Assembly: GCF_004919085.1 (NCBI RefSeq)
Contig: NZ_STGL01000009.1
Coordinates: 186,001-250,000 of the forward strand
Direction of reading: 5' to 3'
DNA length: 64,000 nt
Source: Nocardioides sp. GY 10127
GTDB lineage: Bacteria; Actinomycetota; Actinomycetes; Propionibacteriales; Nocardioidaceae
Under the pieces are notes generated by a model, which saw only the letters and a list, made by a program, of their open reading frames with translations, was not told where the DNA came from and ran no database searches. The position numbers and the translations under genes are program-made. How positions within the stretch are numbered: position 1 is the first letter of the stretch; each line of letters opens with the position of its first letter. Shown in pieces: positions 52,095 to 60,293 of this stretch.

Positions 52095-52715
52095 ATGCCC
52101 GACACCGCACCCTTCACCCTGGTCGACGCCGAGACCGAGCGGCTGCTCTTCGCCCTCGCCCGCCGGGAGCGGCTGGCCCGCGACACCGGCGACTTCGACG
52201 GCCTCCTCGGGCTGTACTGGCCGGGCTCGCGGGTGCGGGTGACCTGGTACGACGGCCCCGTCGAGGGGTTCGTGGACGCCTCGCGAGCCTCCGTGAAGCC
52301 CGGGAAGGTGGCGGGCTTCCACACGATCGACCCGGTCCGCGCGGAGGTGGCCGGCGACCGCGCCCTCACCGAGAGCCGCGGCCAGGTGCTGCTGCGCCCG
52401 CCGGTGGAGGGCGTCGAGTGCGACCTCGTCAGCTGGTGCCGGTTCGTCTCCGGCTACGAGCGGCGTGCCGGGGAGTGGCGGATGGCCTGGTTCGACAACG
52501 TCTACGTGAAGGACGTCGTGGTGCCGACCGTCCCCGGCACCGCGCCCGTCACCGACGCCGCCCTCCTGGCCGGCGCGCGGCCGTCCTACCGCTGGCTGAC
52601 CTACACCAACGTCCGGCGTGGCATCGAGGTCCCCGCCGACCTGCCCGGCGACGACCGCCCCGACCTCGTCGCCGCCTTCTGGGCCGACGCGCACGCGTGG
52701 CTGGCTGGCGGCTGA
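52095..52715 (+). CDS. NTF2/SnoaL-like domain protein
   Basis: A 206-residue protein, probably cytosolic. The first 140 residues have the NTF2-like cone fold: a helical start (TERLLFALARRERLARDTGDFDGLLGLY in parts), YDGPVEGFVDASRASV, and FHTIDPVRAEVAGDRALTESRG, ending in a strand EWRMAWFDNVYVKD. Family members include polyketide cyclases, isomerases and binding proteins, so no reaction is assigned. TAGCGT near 52052 is a candidate -10. A palindromic element starts 9 bp after the stop. Confidence 0.75.
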   Translation: MPDTAPFTLVDAETERLLFALARRERLARDTGDFDGLLGLYWPGSRVRVTWYDGPVEGFVDASRASVKPGKVAGFHTIDPVRAEVAGDRALTESRGQVLLRPPVEGVECDLVSWCRFVSGYERRAGEWRMAWFDNVYVKDVVVPTVPGTAPVTDAALLAGARPSYRWLTYTNVRRGIEVPADLPGDDRPDLVAAFWADAHAWLAGG

Positions 52716-52723
52716 GGCGGGGA

Positions 52724-52782
52724 TAGTCCCTGACCAACGGACCCGATTTCGGGGCGAATTCCGGTCCGTTCGTCAGGGACTA
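52724..52782 (+). repeat. Palindromic element, copy 2 (20-19-20)
   Basis: Arms identical to copy 1 and in the same orientation, with a different 19-nt loop (52744-52762). Same C-C mismatch at stem position 12. It is the left border of the segment that carries the AbiEi/Vsr-like gene. Confidence 0.95.
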
Positions 52783-52849
52783 TCTCTGCTCCCGGCTCCG
52801 CCTGTGGAGAAGGGTGGCGGGCTGCCGTGCCACGGGCAGACCTGTGCCC

Positions 52850-53914
52850 ATGCGGGAGCAGCGGGACACGGTGGGGGTGGCGCACGGGGCGGTGGCCCCG
52901 CGACGCATCGACCCGACGGGGGAGCGCGGTCCGACCAAGAGCCAGGCGGCGGGGCGGCACTGGCGGCGGACCGGCAAGGGGCTGTACGTGCCGGCGGCCG
53001 TCGTGCTGACACCCGAGCAGCGGATCGCCGAGGTCGGCGCCGGACTGCCGGCGCGCGGCGCGGCGGTCACGGGGTGGGCGGCGCTGCGGTGGCGAGGCGG
53101 GTCGTGGTTCGGGGGCCTGGACGCCGGGGGCGACCCGGTCCCGGTGCCCGTCGCGCAGCGGGCTCGTCTGACCCGTCCGCGGCCCGGGCTGCGGCTGTGC
53201 GAGGAGCGCCGGGACCCCGGTTCCACCGAGCAGGTGGACGGCGTCCCGACCACGGCGGCCGTGCAGGCGCTGGCCTGGGCGGTGCGGTACGCGCCGACCC
53301 TGGCGGAGGCGGTGGTCGCTGCCGACATGGCCCTGTTCGACGACCTGCTGTCGCCGCACGAGCTCGCCGAGTGGGTCTGGAGCCACCCCTCCTGGACCGG
53401 CATCGCCCAGGCTCGGACGGTGCTCGGGCTGCTCGAGGAGAACAGCTGGTCGCCGCAGGAGACGCGGATGCGTCTGGCCTGGGTCGATGCCGTGCCGGGC
53501 GCCGGGCTGGTCGCCAACCGGCCGGTGTTCGACCTCCACGGCCGGCACCTGGGCACGCCCGACCTGCTCGACCCGGCTGCGGGCGTGTGCGCCGAGTACG
53601 CCGGTGACGTCCACCTGACCCGCGAGAGGCGCTCCGAGGACCTGCGCCGGATCGACCGGCTCCGCGCGGCGGGGCTGCGGGTCGTGGACGCCGTGGCCGG
53701 CGATCTCGGGCCGCGCGGACCGCTCGGCGCCCGGCTGCGCAGCGCGTACGCGGACGCGGTCGGTGCTCCGGCGTCCGCGCGTGCCTGGACCCTCGAGCCG
53801 CCACCCTCCTGGTGCCTCACGCACACCGTGGCCCGGCGCCTGGCCCTGACCCCCGGGGAGCGAGCAGTGTTCCTCCGCTACCGCCGCCCTGTCGATCTGC
53901 GGAGGACGGGATAG
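52850..53914 (+). CDS. AbiEi-like winged-helix/Vsr-like endonuclease-fold protein (orphan)
   Basis: A 354-residue protein of a common actinobacterial family. The N-terminal part resembles the AbiEi antitoxin winged helix (TKSQAAGRHWRRTGKGLYVP, then GAAVTGWAALRWRGG). The C-terminal part has a Vsr/DUF559-type PD-(D/E)xK core: Glu in SPQETRMRL, Asp in GTPDLLDP and Glu in CAEYAGDVHLT, so nuclease activity is possible. No toxin partner is adjacent. ATG 52850 is chosen by family start; GTG 52814 would add 12 residues. The stop codon TAG is the first triplet of palindromic copy 3, and copy 2 lies just upstream. Confidence 0.75.
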   Translation: MREQRDTVGVAHGAVAPRRIDPTGERGPTKSQAAGRHWRRTGKGLYVPAAVVLTPEQRIAEVGAGLPARGAAVTGWAALRWRGGSWFGGLDAGGDPVPVPVAQRARLTRPRPGLRLCEERRDPGSTEQVDGVPTTAAVQALAWAVRYAPTLAEAVVAADMALFDDLLSPHELAEWVWSHPSWTGIAQARTVLGLLEENSWSPQETRMRLAWVDAVPGAGLVANRPVFDLHGRHLGTPDLLDPAAGVCAEYAGDVHLTRERRSEDLRRIDRLRAAGLRVVDAVAGDLGPRGPLGARLRSAYADAVGAPASARAWTLEPPPSWCLTHTVARRLALTPGERAVFLRYRRPVDLRRTG

Positions 53915-53970
53915 TCCCTGACGAACGGACCCCTGATCGGGCCAAAACGTGGTCCGTTGGTCAGGGACTA
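53912..53970 (-). repeat. Palindromic element, copy 3, inverted (20-19-20)
   Basis: Left arm TAGTCCCTGACGAACGGACC and right arm 53951-53970 with a G-G mismatch; the reverse complement has exactly the arms of copies 1 and 2, so this copy is inverted. The loop is again 19 nt. Its first three bases form the stop codon of the AbiEi-like gene. Confidence 0.95.
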
Positions 53971-53987
53971 TCCCGCTGACACGGGAC

Positions 53988-54983
53988 TCAGGCGAGGCCG
54001 AGCACCCGGAGCAGCAGGTACAGGACGGCGGAGAGCAGGGCCGCGCCGGGGAGGGTGAGCACCCAGCCGGTGGCGATGGTGCGGACGATGCCCCACCGGA
54101 CGGCCGAGAGGCGGCGGGTGGTGCCGACGCCGATCACCGCCGAGGTGATCGTGTGGGTGGTGGAGACCGGGGCGTGCAGGGCGGCCGCGGAGTACATGAC
54201 GGCGGAGGCGACCGACTCGGCGACGAAGCCTCGGGCGGGGTCGAGGTCGATGATGCGCCGGCCGAGGGTGCGCATGATCCGCCAGCCACCGGCCCAGGTG
54301 CCGAGCGAGATGGCGGTGGCGGCGGCGAGGACGACCCAGGTGGGGATGTGGTCGAGGGAGGCGTACCCGCCGACCGAGAGGGCGAGCACGATGACGCCCA
54401 TCGTCTTCTGGGCGTCCTGGAGGCCGTGACCCAGGGCCATGGCGGCGGCCGAGACGGTCTGCGCGACGCGGAAGCCCCGCTGGGTCGGGCCGGGCGCGCG
54501 GTGGCGGAACGCCCACATGACGCCCACCATGACGGCCATGCCGAGGCCGAAGCCGACCAGCGGCGAGAGCACGAGCGGCAGCACGACCTGCTTGCCGATG
54601 AGGGCCCAGTGCACCACCGAGCCGCTGGCCAGGGCGGCGCCCACGAGGCCGCCGACCAGGGCGTGCGAGGACGACGAGGGCAGCCCCCGCCACCAGGTGA
54701 GGACGTTCCAGGCGATCGCGCCCAGCAGCGCGCACAGCACCACGAGCAGCCCGTGCGCGGGCGTGCCGCCGGGGGTGACGACGCGGGCGATCGTGAAGGC
54801 CACGGCCTGGCCGAGCAGCGCGCCGGCGAAGTTCATGACGGCCGCCATGGCCAGCGCGACGCGGGGCGTGAGCGCCCGGGTCGACACGGACGTCGCCACG
54901 GCGTTGGCGGCGTCGTGGAAGCCGTTGGTGTAGTCGAAGGCGAGGGCCACGACCACGACGGCGACGATGATCGTCAGGTCCAC
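53988..54983 (-). CDS. pit: Low-affinity inorganic phosphate transporter (Pit family)
   Basis: A 331-residue secondary phosphate/metal-phosphate importer with about ten hydrophobic segments. The two inverted-repeat signatures of the family are visible: FDYTNGFHDAANAVATSVST near residue 17, and ALGHGLQDAQKTMGVIVLAL in the second half. SSSHALVGGLVGA and VSTTHTITSAVIG also fit. The GTG start follows the DUF47 stop by 11 bp; the pair is a standard operon. It is convergent with the AbiEi-like gene. Confidence 0.95.
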   Translation of the reverse strand: MDLTIIVAVVVVALAFDYTNGFHDAANAVATSVSTRALTPRVALAMAAVMNFAGALLGQAVAFTIARVVTPGGTPAHGLLVVLCALLGAIAWNVLTWWRGLPSSSSHALVGGLVGAALASGSVVHWALIGKQVVLPLVLSPLVGFGLGMAVMVGVMWAFRHRAPGPTQRGFRVAQTVSAAAMALGHGLQDAQKTMGVIVLALSVGGYASLDHIPTWVVLAAATAISLGTWAGGWRIMRTLGRRIIDLDPARGFVAESVASAVMYSAAALHAPVSTTHTITSAVIGVGTTRRLSAVRWGIVRTIATGWVLTLPGAALLSAVLYLLLRVLGLA

Positions 54984-54994
54984 GCGGACACGCC

Positions 54995-55612
54995 CTAGGA
55001 CTCCTTGACCACGATCTGCTCGACGACGTTCGCGACCCGCTCGAACGCGTTGATCGCGGCCTCGAGGGACTCCACGACGTCCTTGAGCTTGAGCACCTCG
55101 AGCGCCTTGTACTCCCCGGAGAACAGGTGCGCGAGGAGCCGGCGGTGGTTGCGGTCGCCGGTGTTCTCGAGGCGGTTGATCTCGATCCAGTACTCGTCGA
55201 GGTCGCGCAGGGTGCGCAGGTTCGGCATCGCGGCCGCGGTGATCTCGGCGCAGCGGCCGAGGACGTCGACCTGCTCGGTGAGCCCGTCGGGCAGGTGCTT
55301 GATCGAGTAGAGCAGCATCTTGTCGACGGCGGAGTCGATGCCGTCCATGACGTCGTCGAGGGCCGCGGCGAGCAGGTAGACGTCCTCGCGGTCGAAGGGC
55401 GTCACGAAGGACGAGTTCACCGTGCGGATGATGGCGTGGGTGCGCTCGTCGGCGGCGTGCTCGGCCTCGCGCATCCGCGCGGCGACGTCCTCGCGGTCGG
55501 CGCCCGCGCTCACCATCTCCGCGAGCAGGGCGGTGCCGACCTGGAGGTGCTCGGCCGAGGCGGTCAGCTGCTCGTAGATGGCAGCCTGGACCGGTCTGAA
55601 GCGCAGACCCAC
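54995..55612 (-). CDS. DUF47 (PhoU-like) protein
   Basis: A 205-residue helical cytosolic protein. DUF47 members form PhoU-like helix bundles and are encoded with Pit transporters, whose activity they are thought to regulate. Visible blocks are EAEHAADERTHAIIRTVNSSFVTPFDREDVYLLA (in parts), ALDDVMDGIDSAVDKM and EYWIEINRLENTGDRNHRRLLA, with conserved acidic metal ligands. GGAGG lies 7 nt before the GTG start. Upstream gene of the pit operon. Confidence 0.94.
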   Translation of the reverse strand: MGLRFRPVQAAIYEQLTASAEHLQVGTALLAEMVSAGADREDVAARMREAEHAADERTHAIIRTVNSSFVTPFDREDVYLLAAALDDVMDGIDSAVDKMLLYSIKHLPDGLTEQVDVLGRCAEITAAAMPNLRTLRDLDEYWIEINRLENTGDRNHRRLLAHLFSGEYKALEVLKLKDVVESLEAAINAFERVANVVEQIVVKES

Positions 55613-55716
55613 GTCTCCCCCTCCACGTGCCCGCCCTCAGGGGTGAGGCGGGTGCTCACCCGAAGGTTAGGCGGGGTGCACCCCACCCCGCCAACTCGCT
55701 TTGCCCGAGACGCGGG

Positions 55717-57873
55717 TCACACGGTCGCGTGGCCGGGCCGACGCTTGCGCTGCCGCTCGATCAGCTTCTCCTGGAGGTGCACCCCGTCGCTGGCGTGGCG
55801 GCTCCACTCGCCGTCCGGTCCGAGCAGCCAGGCGTCCGTCCCCTCGTCGAACGCGAGGTCGAGGACGGCGCCCACCTCGGCCACCGAGCCCTCGTCGGGG
55901 AGCCGGACGAGCACCTCGACGCGGCGGTCCAGGTTGCGGTGCATCATGTCGGCCGAGCCGATCCAGCACTGCGGGTCGCCGCCGTTCTCGAACCAGAACA
56001 CCCGGCTGTGCTCGAGGAACCGGCCGAGGACCGAGCGGACGGTGATGTGCTCGCTCAGACCCGGCACCCCCGGGCGCAGGGCGCAGATGCCGCGCACCAG
56101 CAGCTCGACGGACACGCCCTCCTTGGAGGCCAGGTAGAGGGCGTCGATGATCGCCTCGTCCACCACGGAGTTGGCCTTGATCCGGATGCGGGCGGGCCGG
56201 CCGGCGCGGTGGTGGCCGATCTCGGTGTGGATGGCGTCCACGAGCCCGGAGCGCACGGAGTCGGGCGCGACCAGCAGCTCGTCGTAGGAGGCGTTGCGCG
56301 ACCAGCCGGAGAGGTTGTTGAACAGGTGGCCGACGTCCTCGGTCACGGACTCGTTGGTGGTGAGCAGCCCGAGGTCCTCGTACATGCGCGAGGTCTTGGG
56401 GTTGTAGTTGCCGGTGCCGATGTGGGCGTAGCGGCGGATGCCGTCGCCCTCCGAGCGCACCACCAGCGACAGCTTGCAGTGGGTCTTGAGCCCGACCAGG
56501 CCGTAGACCACGTGGCAGCCGGCGTGCTCGAGCTTGCGGGCCCAGCGGATGTTCGCCTGCTCGTCGAAGCGGGCCTTGATCTCGACGATCACCAGCACCT
56601 GCTTGCCGGCCTCGGCGGCGTCGATGAGGGCGTCGATGATGGGGGAGTCGCCGGACGTCCGGTAGAGCGTCTGCTTGATCGCCAGCACGTGCGGGTCGGC
56701 GGCCGCCTGCTCGAGGAACCGCTGCACCGAGGTGGAGAACGAGTCGTACGGGTGGTGCAGCAGGACGTCGTGGCGGCGCAGCGCCTTGAACACGTCCACG
56801 GGCGCCGCGGACTCGACCTCGGCCAGCCGCGGGTGCGTGGTCGGCACGAACGCGGGGTACTTCAGCTGCTCGCTGGGCAGGTCGGCCAGCCCGTGCAGGC
56901 CGCGCAGGTCGAGCGGGCCGGGCAGGCGGAACACCTCGGGCTCGGAGATGTCGAGCTCGGAGACGAGCAGCTCCAGGACGTCGTCGTCGATCGACTCCTC
57001 GACCTCCAGGCGCACCGGCGGGCCGAACCGGCGCCGCAGCAGCTCCTTCTCGAGCGCGGCGAGCAGGTTCTCGGCGTCGTCCTCCTCGACCTCGAGGTCC
57101 TCGTTGCGGGTGACCCGGAACGTGTGGACCTTGAGGATCTCCATCCCCGGGAAGAGCCGGTTGAGGTGCTCGCCGATGACGTCCTCGAGCGGGACGAAGC
57201 GCTGGTTGCCCAGCGGCACGAAGCGGCTGAAGATCGGCGGCACCTTCACCCGCGCGAAGTGCTCCTTGCCGGTCTTGGGGTTGCGGATGAGCACCGCGAG
57301 GTTGAGCGAGAGCCCCGAGATGTAGGGGAAGGGGTGCGCCGGGTCGACGGCCAGCGGCGTGAGCACCGGGAAGATGCGCTCCTTGAACATCCGCTTGCAC
57401 TGCTTCTGCTCGTCGCGGTCCAGCTCGTCCCACCGCAGGAGCTGGATGCCCTCCTCCGCCAGCGCGGGGAGCACGTGGTCGCGGAAGGCGACCGACTGAC
57501 GCAGCGTGAGCTCGTGGGCGGTGGCCCAGATCTGCTCCAGCACCTCGCGGGGCATCAGGCCGGACGCCGCGCGCACGGCCACGCCGGCCGCGATCCGGCG
57601 CTTGAGGCCGGCCACGCGGACCATGAAGAACTCGTCCAGGTTCGAGGTGAAGATCGCCAGGAACCGGCAGCGCTCCAGCAGCGGGAGCGACGGGTCCTCC
57701 GCCAGCTCCAGGACGCGCTGGTTGAAGCGCAGCCAGGAGAGCTCGCGGTCGAGGAACCGGTCGTCGAACTCCGCGATCCCGGCCAGGCTGTCGGGGTCGG
57801 GCACGTACGGCGGCTCGATGTCGAACGGCTCGTTGGGTGCGGCATCGGCGTTCTCGACGATCTCGGCGGACAT
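55717..57873 (-). CDS. ppk: Polyphosphate kinase 1
   Basis: Makes polyphosphate from ATP reversibly. The 718-residue protein starts the PPK N-domain with DRFLDRELSWLRFNQRVLELA (about 38, in parts), then SNLDEFFMVRVAGLKRR. The catalytic domains contain DVLLHHPYDSF, AIKQTLYRT, HVVYGLVGLKTHCK, and RYAHIGTGNYNPKTSRMYED (phospho-His region). ATG 57873 has GGTGGAAGGA upstream; the frame continues upstream without support. It shares the region with pst, pit and mutT1, all phosphate-linked. A degenerate PHO-like repeat lies upstream. Confidence 0.96.
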   Translation of the reverse strand: MSAEIVENADAAPNEPFDIEPPYVPDPDSLAGIAEFDDRFLDRELSWLRFNQRVLELAEDPSLPLLERCRFLAIFTSNLDEFFMVRVAGLKRRIAAGVAVRAASGLMPREVLEQIWATAHELTLRQSVAFRDHVLPALAEEGIQLLRWDELDRDEQKQCKRMFKERIFPVLTPLAVDPAHPFPYISGLSLNLAVLIRNPKTGKEHFARVKVPPIFSRFVPLGNQRFVPLEDVIGEHLNRLFPGMEILKVHTFRVTRNEDLEVEEDDAENLLAALEKELLRRRFGPPVRLEVEESIDDDVLELLVSELDISEPEVFRLPGPLDLRGLHGLADLPSEQLKYPAFVPTTHPRLAEVESAAPVDVFKALRRHDVLLHHPYDSFSTSVQRFLEQAAADPHVLAIKQTLYRTSGDSPIIDALIDAAEAGKQVLVIVEIKARFDEQANIRWARKLEHAGCHVVYGLVGLKTHCKLSLVVRSEGDGIRRYAHIGTGNYNPKTSRMYEDLGLLTTNESVTEDVGHLFNNLSGWSRNASYDELLVAPDSVRSGLVDAIHTEIGHHRAGRPARIRIKANSVVDEAIIDALYLASKEGVSVELLVRGICALRPGVPGLSEHITVRSVLGRFLEHSRVFWFENGGDPQCWIGSADMMHRNLDRRVEVLVRLPDEGSVAEVGAVLDLAFDEGTDAWLLGPDGEWSRHASDGVHLQEKLIERQRKRRPGHATV

Positions 57874-58241
57874 GGGCCCATCCTTCCACCTCCCGGCGGC
57901 TCGGGGGAGCCGCCCCGGAGGTGGTTCGCCGAGCGTTCGCCCCGGTGTTGACGTGGGGACGACGAGGGGGTCGACGAGGCGTCGACGGGGTGTGCGGGTA
58001 GCACCTCCGAGCCCTCGCCGAGGGGGTCCGCGGGGGCGTGCGACCTCGTCCGTGACGGCCCGAACATCAGTGCACGAGAGTGTCCCAGCCGTCTGGACCA
58101 ATCGTGTGACGGGCGCAACGAAAGGGCGTCACGGGCATCTTCACGTACTCCCACAACCCACAAATCAGGCAAAAAGCCCCTGTCTTCGGCGTGTCCTACC
58201 TAGGTTGACGACGGTTGTTGGTGAATACCTAGGGGGGTTCT
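57874..58241. other. 368-bp divergent intergenic region, ppk and BcsB-like gene
   Basis: GTTCGCC at 57924 and 57935 is an 11-bp direct repeat that resembles a degenerate PHO box. Near the BcsB-like start, TACCTAGG occurs at 58197 and 58226 (29 bp apart) around TTGACG (58205-58210), a likely -35. A GTGACG/CGTCAC inverted repeat lies near 58105-58132. No ORF is convincing. Confidence 0.5.
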
Positions 58242-60200
58242 GTGGTCACGGTCACTGCCGGGACGTCGAGGGGCGTGCGCCGCCGGGCGCGGGTCGCTCT
58301 GGCCGCTGCTGCGCTCGCGTGCCCGCTGGCGGTGCCGGTGCTGCTGCCCGCCGCCGCGTCCGCCGAGACGACGCCGACGAGCGGCTCGGTGACGGTCGAG
58401 GGCGAGGGCGGTTCGTCGACCTCGGTCCCCGTCCCGGACGGCGTCCGGCTGCGCGGCCTGACCGCCACGCTGTCCGTGGCCGGCACGGCTCCGGCGAGCG
58501 TCCGCCTCACCGTCGACGGCCACCAGGTGGCGCGGGTGCGGGCGAAGGACGGCGCGACGGTCCGCCTCCCCGCGAGCACCTCGGACATCGAGGACGGCTA
58601 CGTCACCGTCGGCGTGATCGTCGGTGACGACGTGTGCGGCGACTCCGACAGCGAGGTCTCGCTCTCCGACTTCACGCTCTCCTACTCCGGCCGGCCCACC
58701 GTGCCCAGGACGGTCGGCGACTTCTTCTCCGACGCGGTCACCGACGTGCAGGTGGTGATCCCCAGCGACGCCACGGACGACGTGGTGGAGGCGGGCCTCG
58801 CCGCGGTCGCCGCCGTCGCGGACCGCTACCGCGGCGACACCGACGTCACGATGGTGCTCGGCGGCGCGACGAAGGCCGGCCCGCTCGTGCGGCTGGTGAT
58901 GCTCGACTCCGCGGACTCGCTCTCGGCGAGCGTCCGCACCTCCGGCGAGACGCCCGTGCTCGAGATCGACGGGCAGGACCAGGACCTCGCGGACGCCGCG
59001 GCGGCCCTCGACAGCGACGGCCTGGCCCTGGGCGGGACCGGCGCGGTCACCGCGCTCTCCGACCAGGCCTCCGGCGCCACGACGGCGAGCGCGACGGCCG
59101 CCGCCGACGGCGAGGACGTGCCGCTGGCCGACCTCGGGATCGAGGACATCACGCTCGACGGCAGCGGCACGGCGTCCAGCTACGACGTCGTGCGCCAGGA
59201 CGTGTTCGGCGGCTCCGTCGACGGGCTCGACCTGCACCTGACCGGCGTGCACACGGCCGTGCCGAGCGACGTGGACGCCCGGGTGGACGCCTACCTCAAC
59301 GGTCACCTGGTCGGCTCGCAGGCGCTGGGCGAGGACACCGGCCTCACGCTCGACCTGCACGCCGACGGCGACGACCTGCGCGGCGACAACGCGCTGGAGC
59401 TGCGCCTGGTGAGCACCTGCTCGGCCTCGGGCCTGCCGATCGACGTGGAGATCTCCGGCAGCGACTCGACCGTCTCCGCCACCCGCGGGACCGGCGACCT
59501 CGGCGCCCTCGCCAGCTGGCCCCAGGTGGCGCCCGGTGCGCTGGCGGTGGCCGTCGGGTCGGCGGCGTCCTCGACGCCCGACGCGGCGGTGGACGCGGCG
59601 ACCCTGCTCGTGGCCCTCCAGCGGGCCTCGACCGACCAGATCGTGCCCGAGCTCGTCGACGCCTCCGACCTCGAGGACGGCTCGCGCAGCGGCCTCCTCG
59701 TGGGCGCGGGGGAGGACGACTCCGACGCCCTCGACGCCGGCCTCTCGCTCTCGGACCTGCGGGTGCTCGACACCGGCTCCGGCTCCTTCGCGCTGGCCAG
59801 CAGCTCGCCGTTCGCGGCCCTGCAGTCGGTGCGGGTCGGCAGCCACGACGTCCTCGTGCTCGGCGGGTGGGAGCCCGACAACGCCGACGGCGATGACGTC
59901 GCCCTCATGCACACCGTCGCCGCGTGGGTGGGGCGCAAGGGCTGGTCGGAGGTGACGGGCACCTACGTGGTGGCCAACGACGCCGGGACGGTGGCGCAGC
60001 TCGCCGCGGACACCGCCACCCCGCAGGAGGCCGTCATCGACCGCACCGGGAGCTCGGTGTGGTGGCTGGTGCTGGGCGGGGCCGCCCTGGCCCTGCTGCT
60101 CGCCCTCGGGTGGGTGGCGCGGCGCCGGCAGCGGGTCGCGCTGGCCCGGCTGGTGCACGCGCAGCAGGCGTACGACGCGACCGGGCCGTCGCAGGCGTGA
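58242..60200 (+). CDS. Secreted, membrane-anchored BcsB-like protein
   Basis: A 652-residue exported protein. A signal peptide (about 1-40) ends AAASA. Two carbohydrate-binding-like beta domains alternate with alpha/beta parts; typical pieces are VRLRGLTATLSVAGTAPASV, VPSDVDARVDAYLNGHLVGS and GDNALELRLVSTCS, which match the layout of the cellulose synthase subunit BcsB. A C-terminal membrane helix (about 603-623, VWWLVLGGAALALLLALGW) and a basic cytosolic tail follow. Here no PilZ-type or cellulose synthase gene is in the window, so the polymer is unknown. GTG start with weak upstream signals. A GT-C glycosyltransferase follows. Confidence 0.65.
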   Translation: MVTVTAGTSRGVRRRARVALAAAALACPLAVPVLLPAAASAETTPTSGSVTVEGEGGSSTSVPVPDGVRLRGLTATLSVAGTAPASVRLTVDGHQVARVRAKDGATVRLPASTSDIEDGYVTVGVIVGDDVCGDSDSEVSLSDFTLSYSGRPTVPRTVGDFFSDAVTDVQVVIPSDATDDVVEAGLAAVAAVADRYRGDTDVTMVLGGATKAGPLVRLVMLDSADSLSASVRTSGETPVLEIDGQDQDLADAAAALDSDGLALGGTGAVTALSDQASGATTASATAAADGEDVPLADLGIEDITLDGSGTASSYDVVRQDVFGGSVDGLDLHLTGVHTAVPSDVDARVDAYLNGHLVGSQALGEDTGLTLDLHADGDDLRGDNALELRLVSTCSASGLPIDVEISGSDSTVSATRGTGDLGALASWPQVAPGALAVAVGSAASSTPDAAVDAATLLVALQRASTDQIVPELVDASDLEDGSRSGLLVGAGEDDSDALDAGLSLSDLRVLDTGSGSFALASSSPFAALQSVRVGSHDVLVLGGWEPDNADGDDVALMHTVAAWVGRKGWSEVTGTYVVANDAGTVAQLAADTATPQEAVIDRTGSSVWWLVLGGAALALLLALGWVARRRQRVALARLVHAQQAYDATGPSQA

Positions 60201-60293
60201 CGCGGCGCGGGCTGACGAGCGACTGACGAGCGACTGACGAGTACTGCCCGAGGCACCTGGCTGACGGCACCGGACGACGAGCGGAGGGGGGAC

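Noticed and set aside
52850..53914. Complete AbiE toxin-antitoxin system
   Set aside because: Only the AbiEi-like protein is present; no AbiEii nucleotidyltransferase lies next to it.
55717..57873. Frameshifted or second kinase in the open frames overlapping ppk
   Set aside because: The single minus-strand frame gives an uninterrupted full-length PPK1; other frames are shadows.
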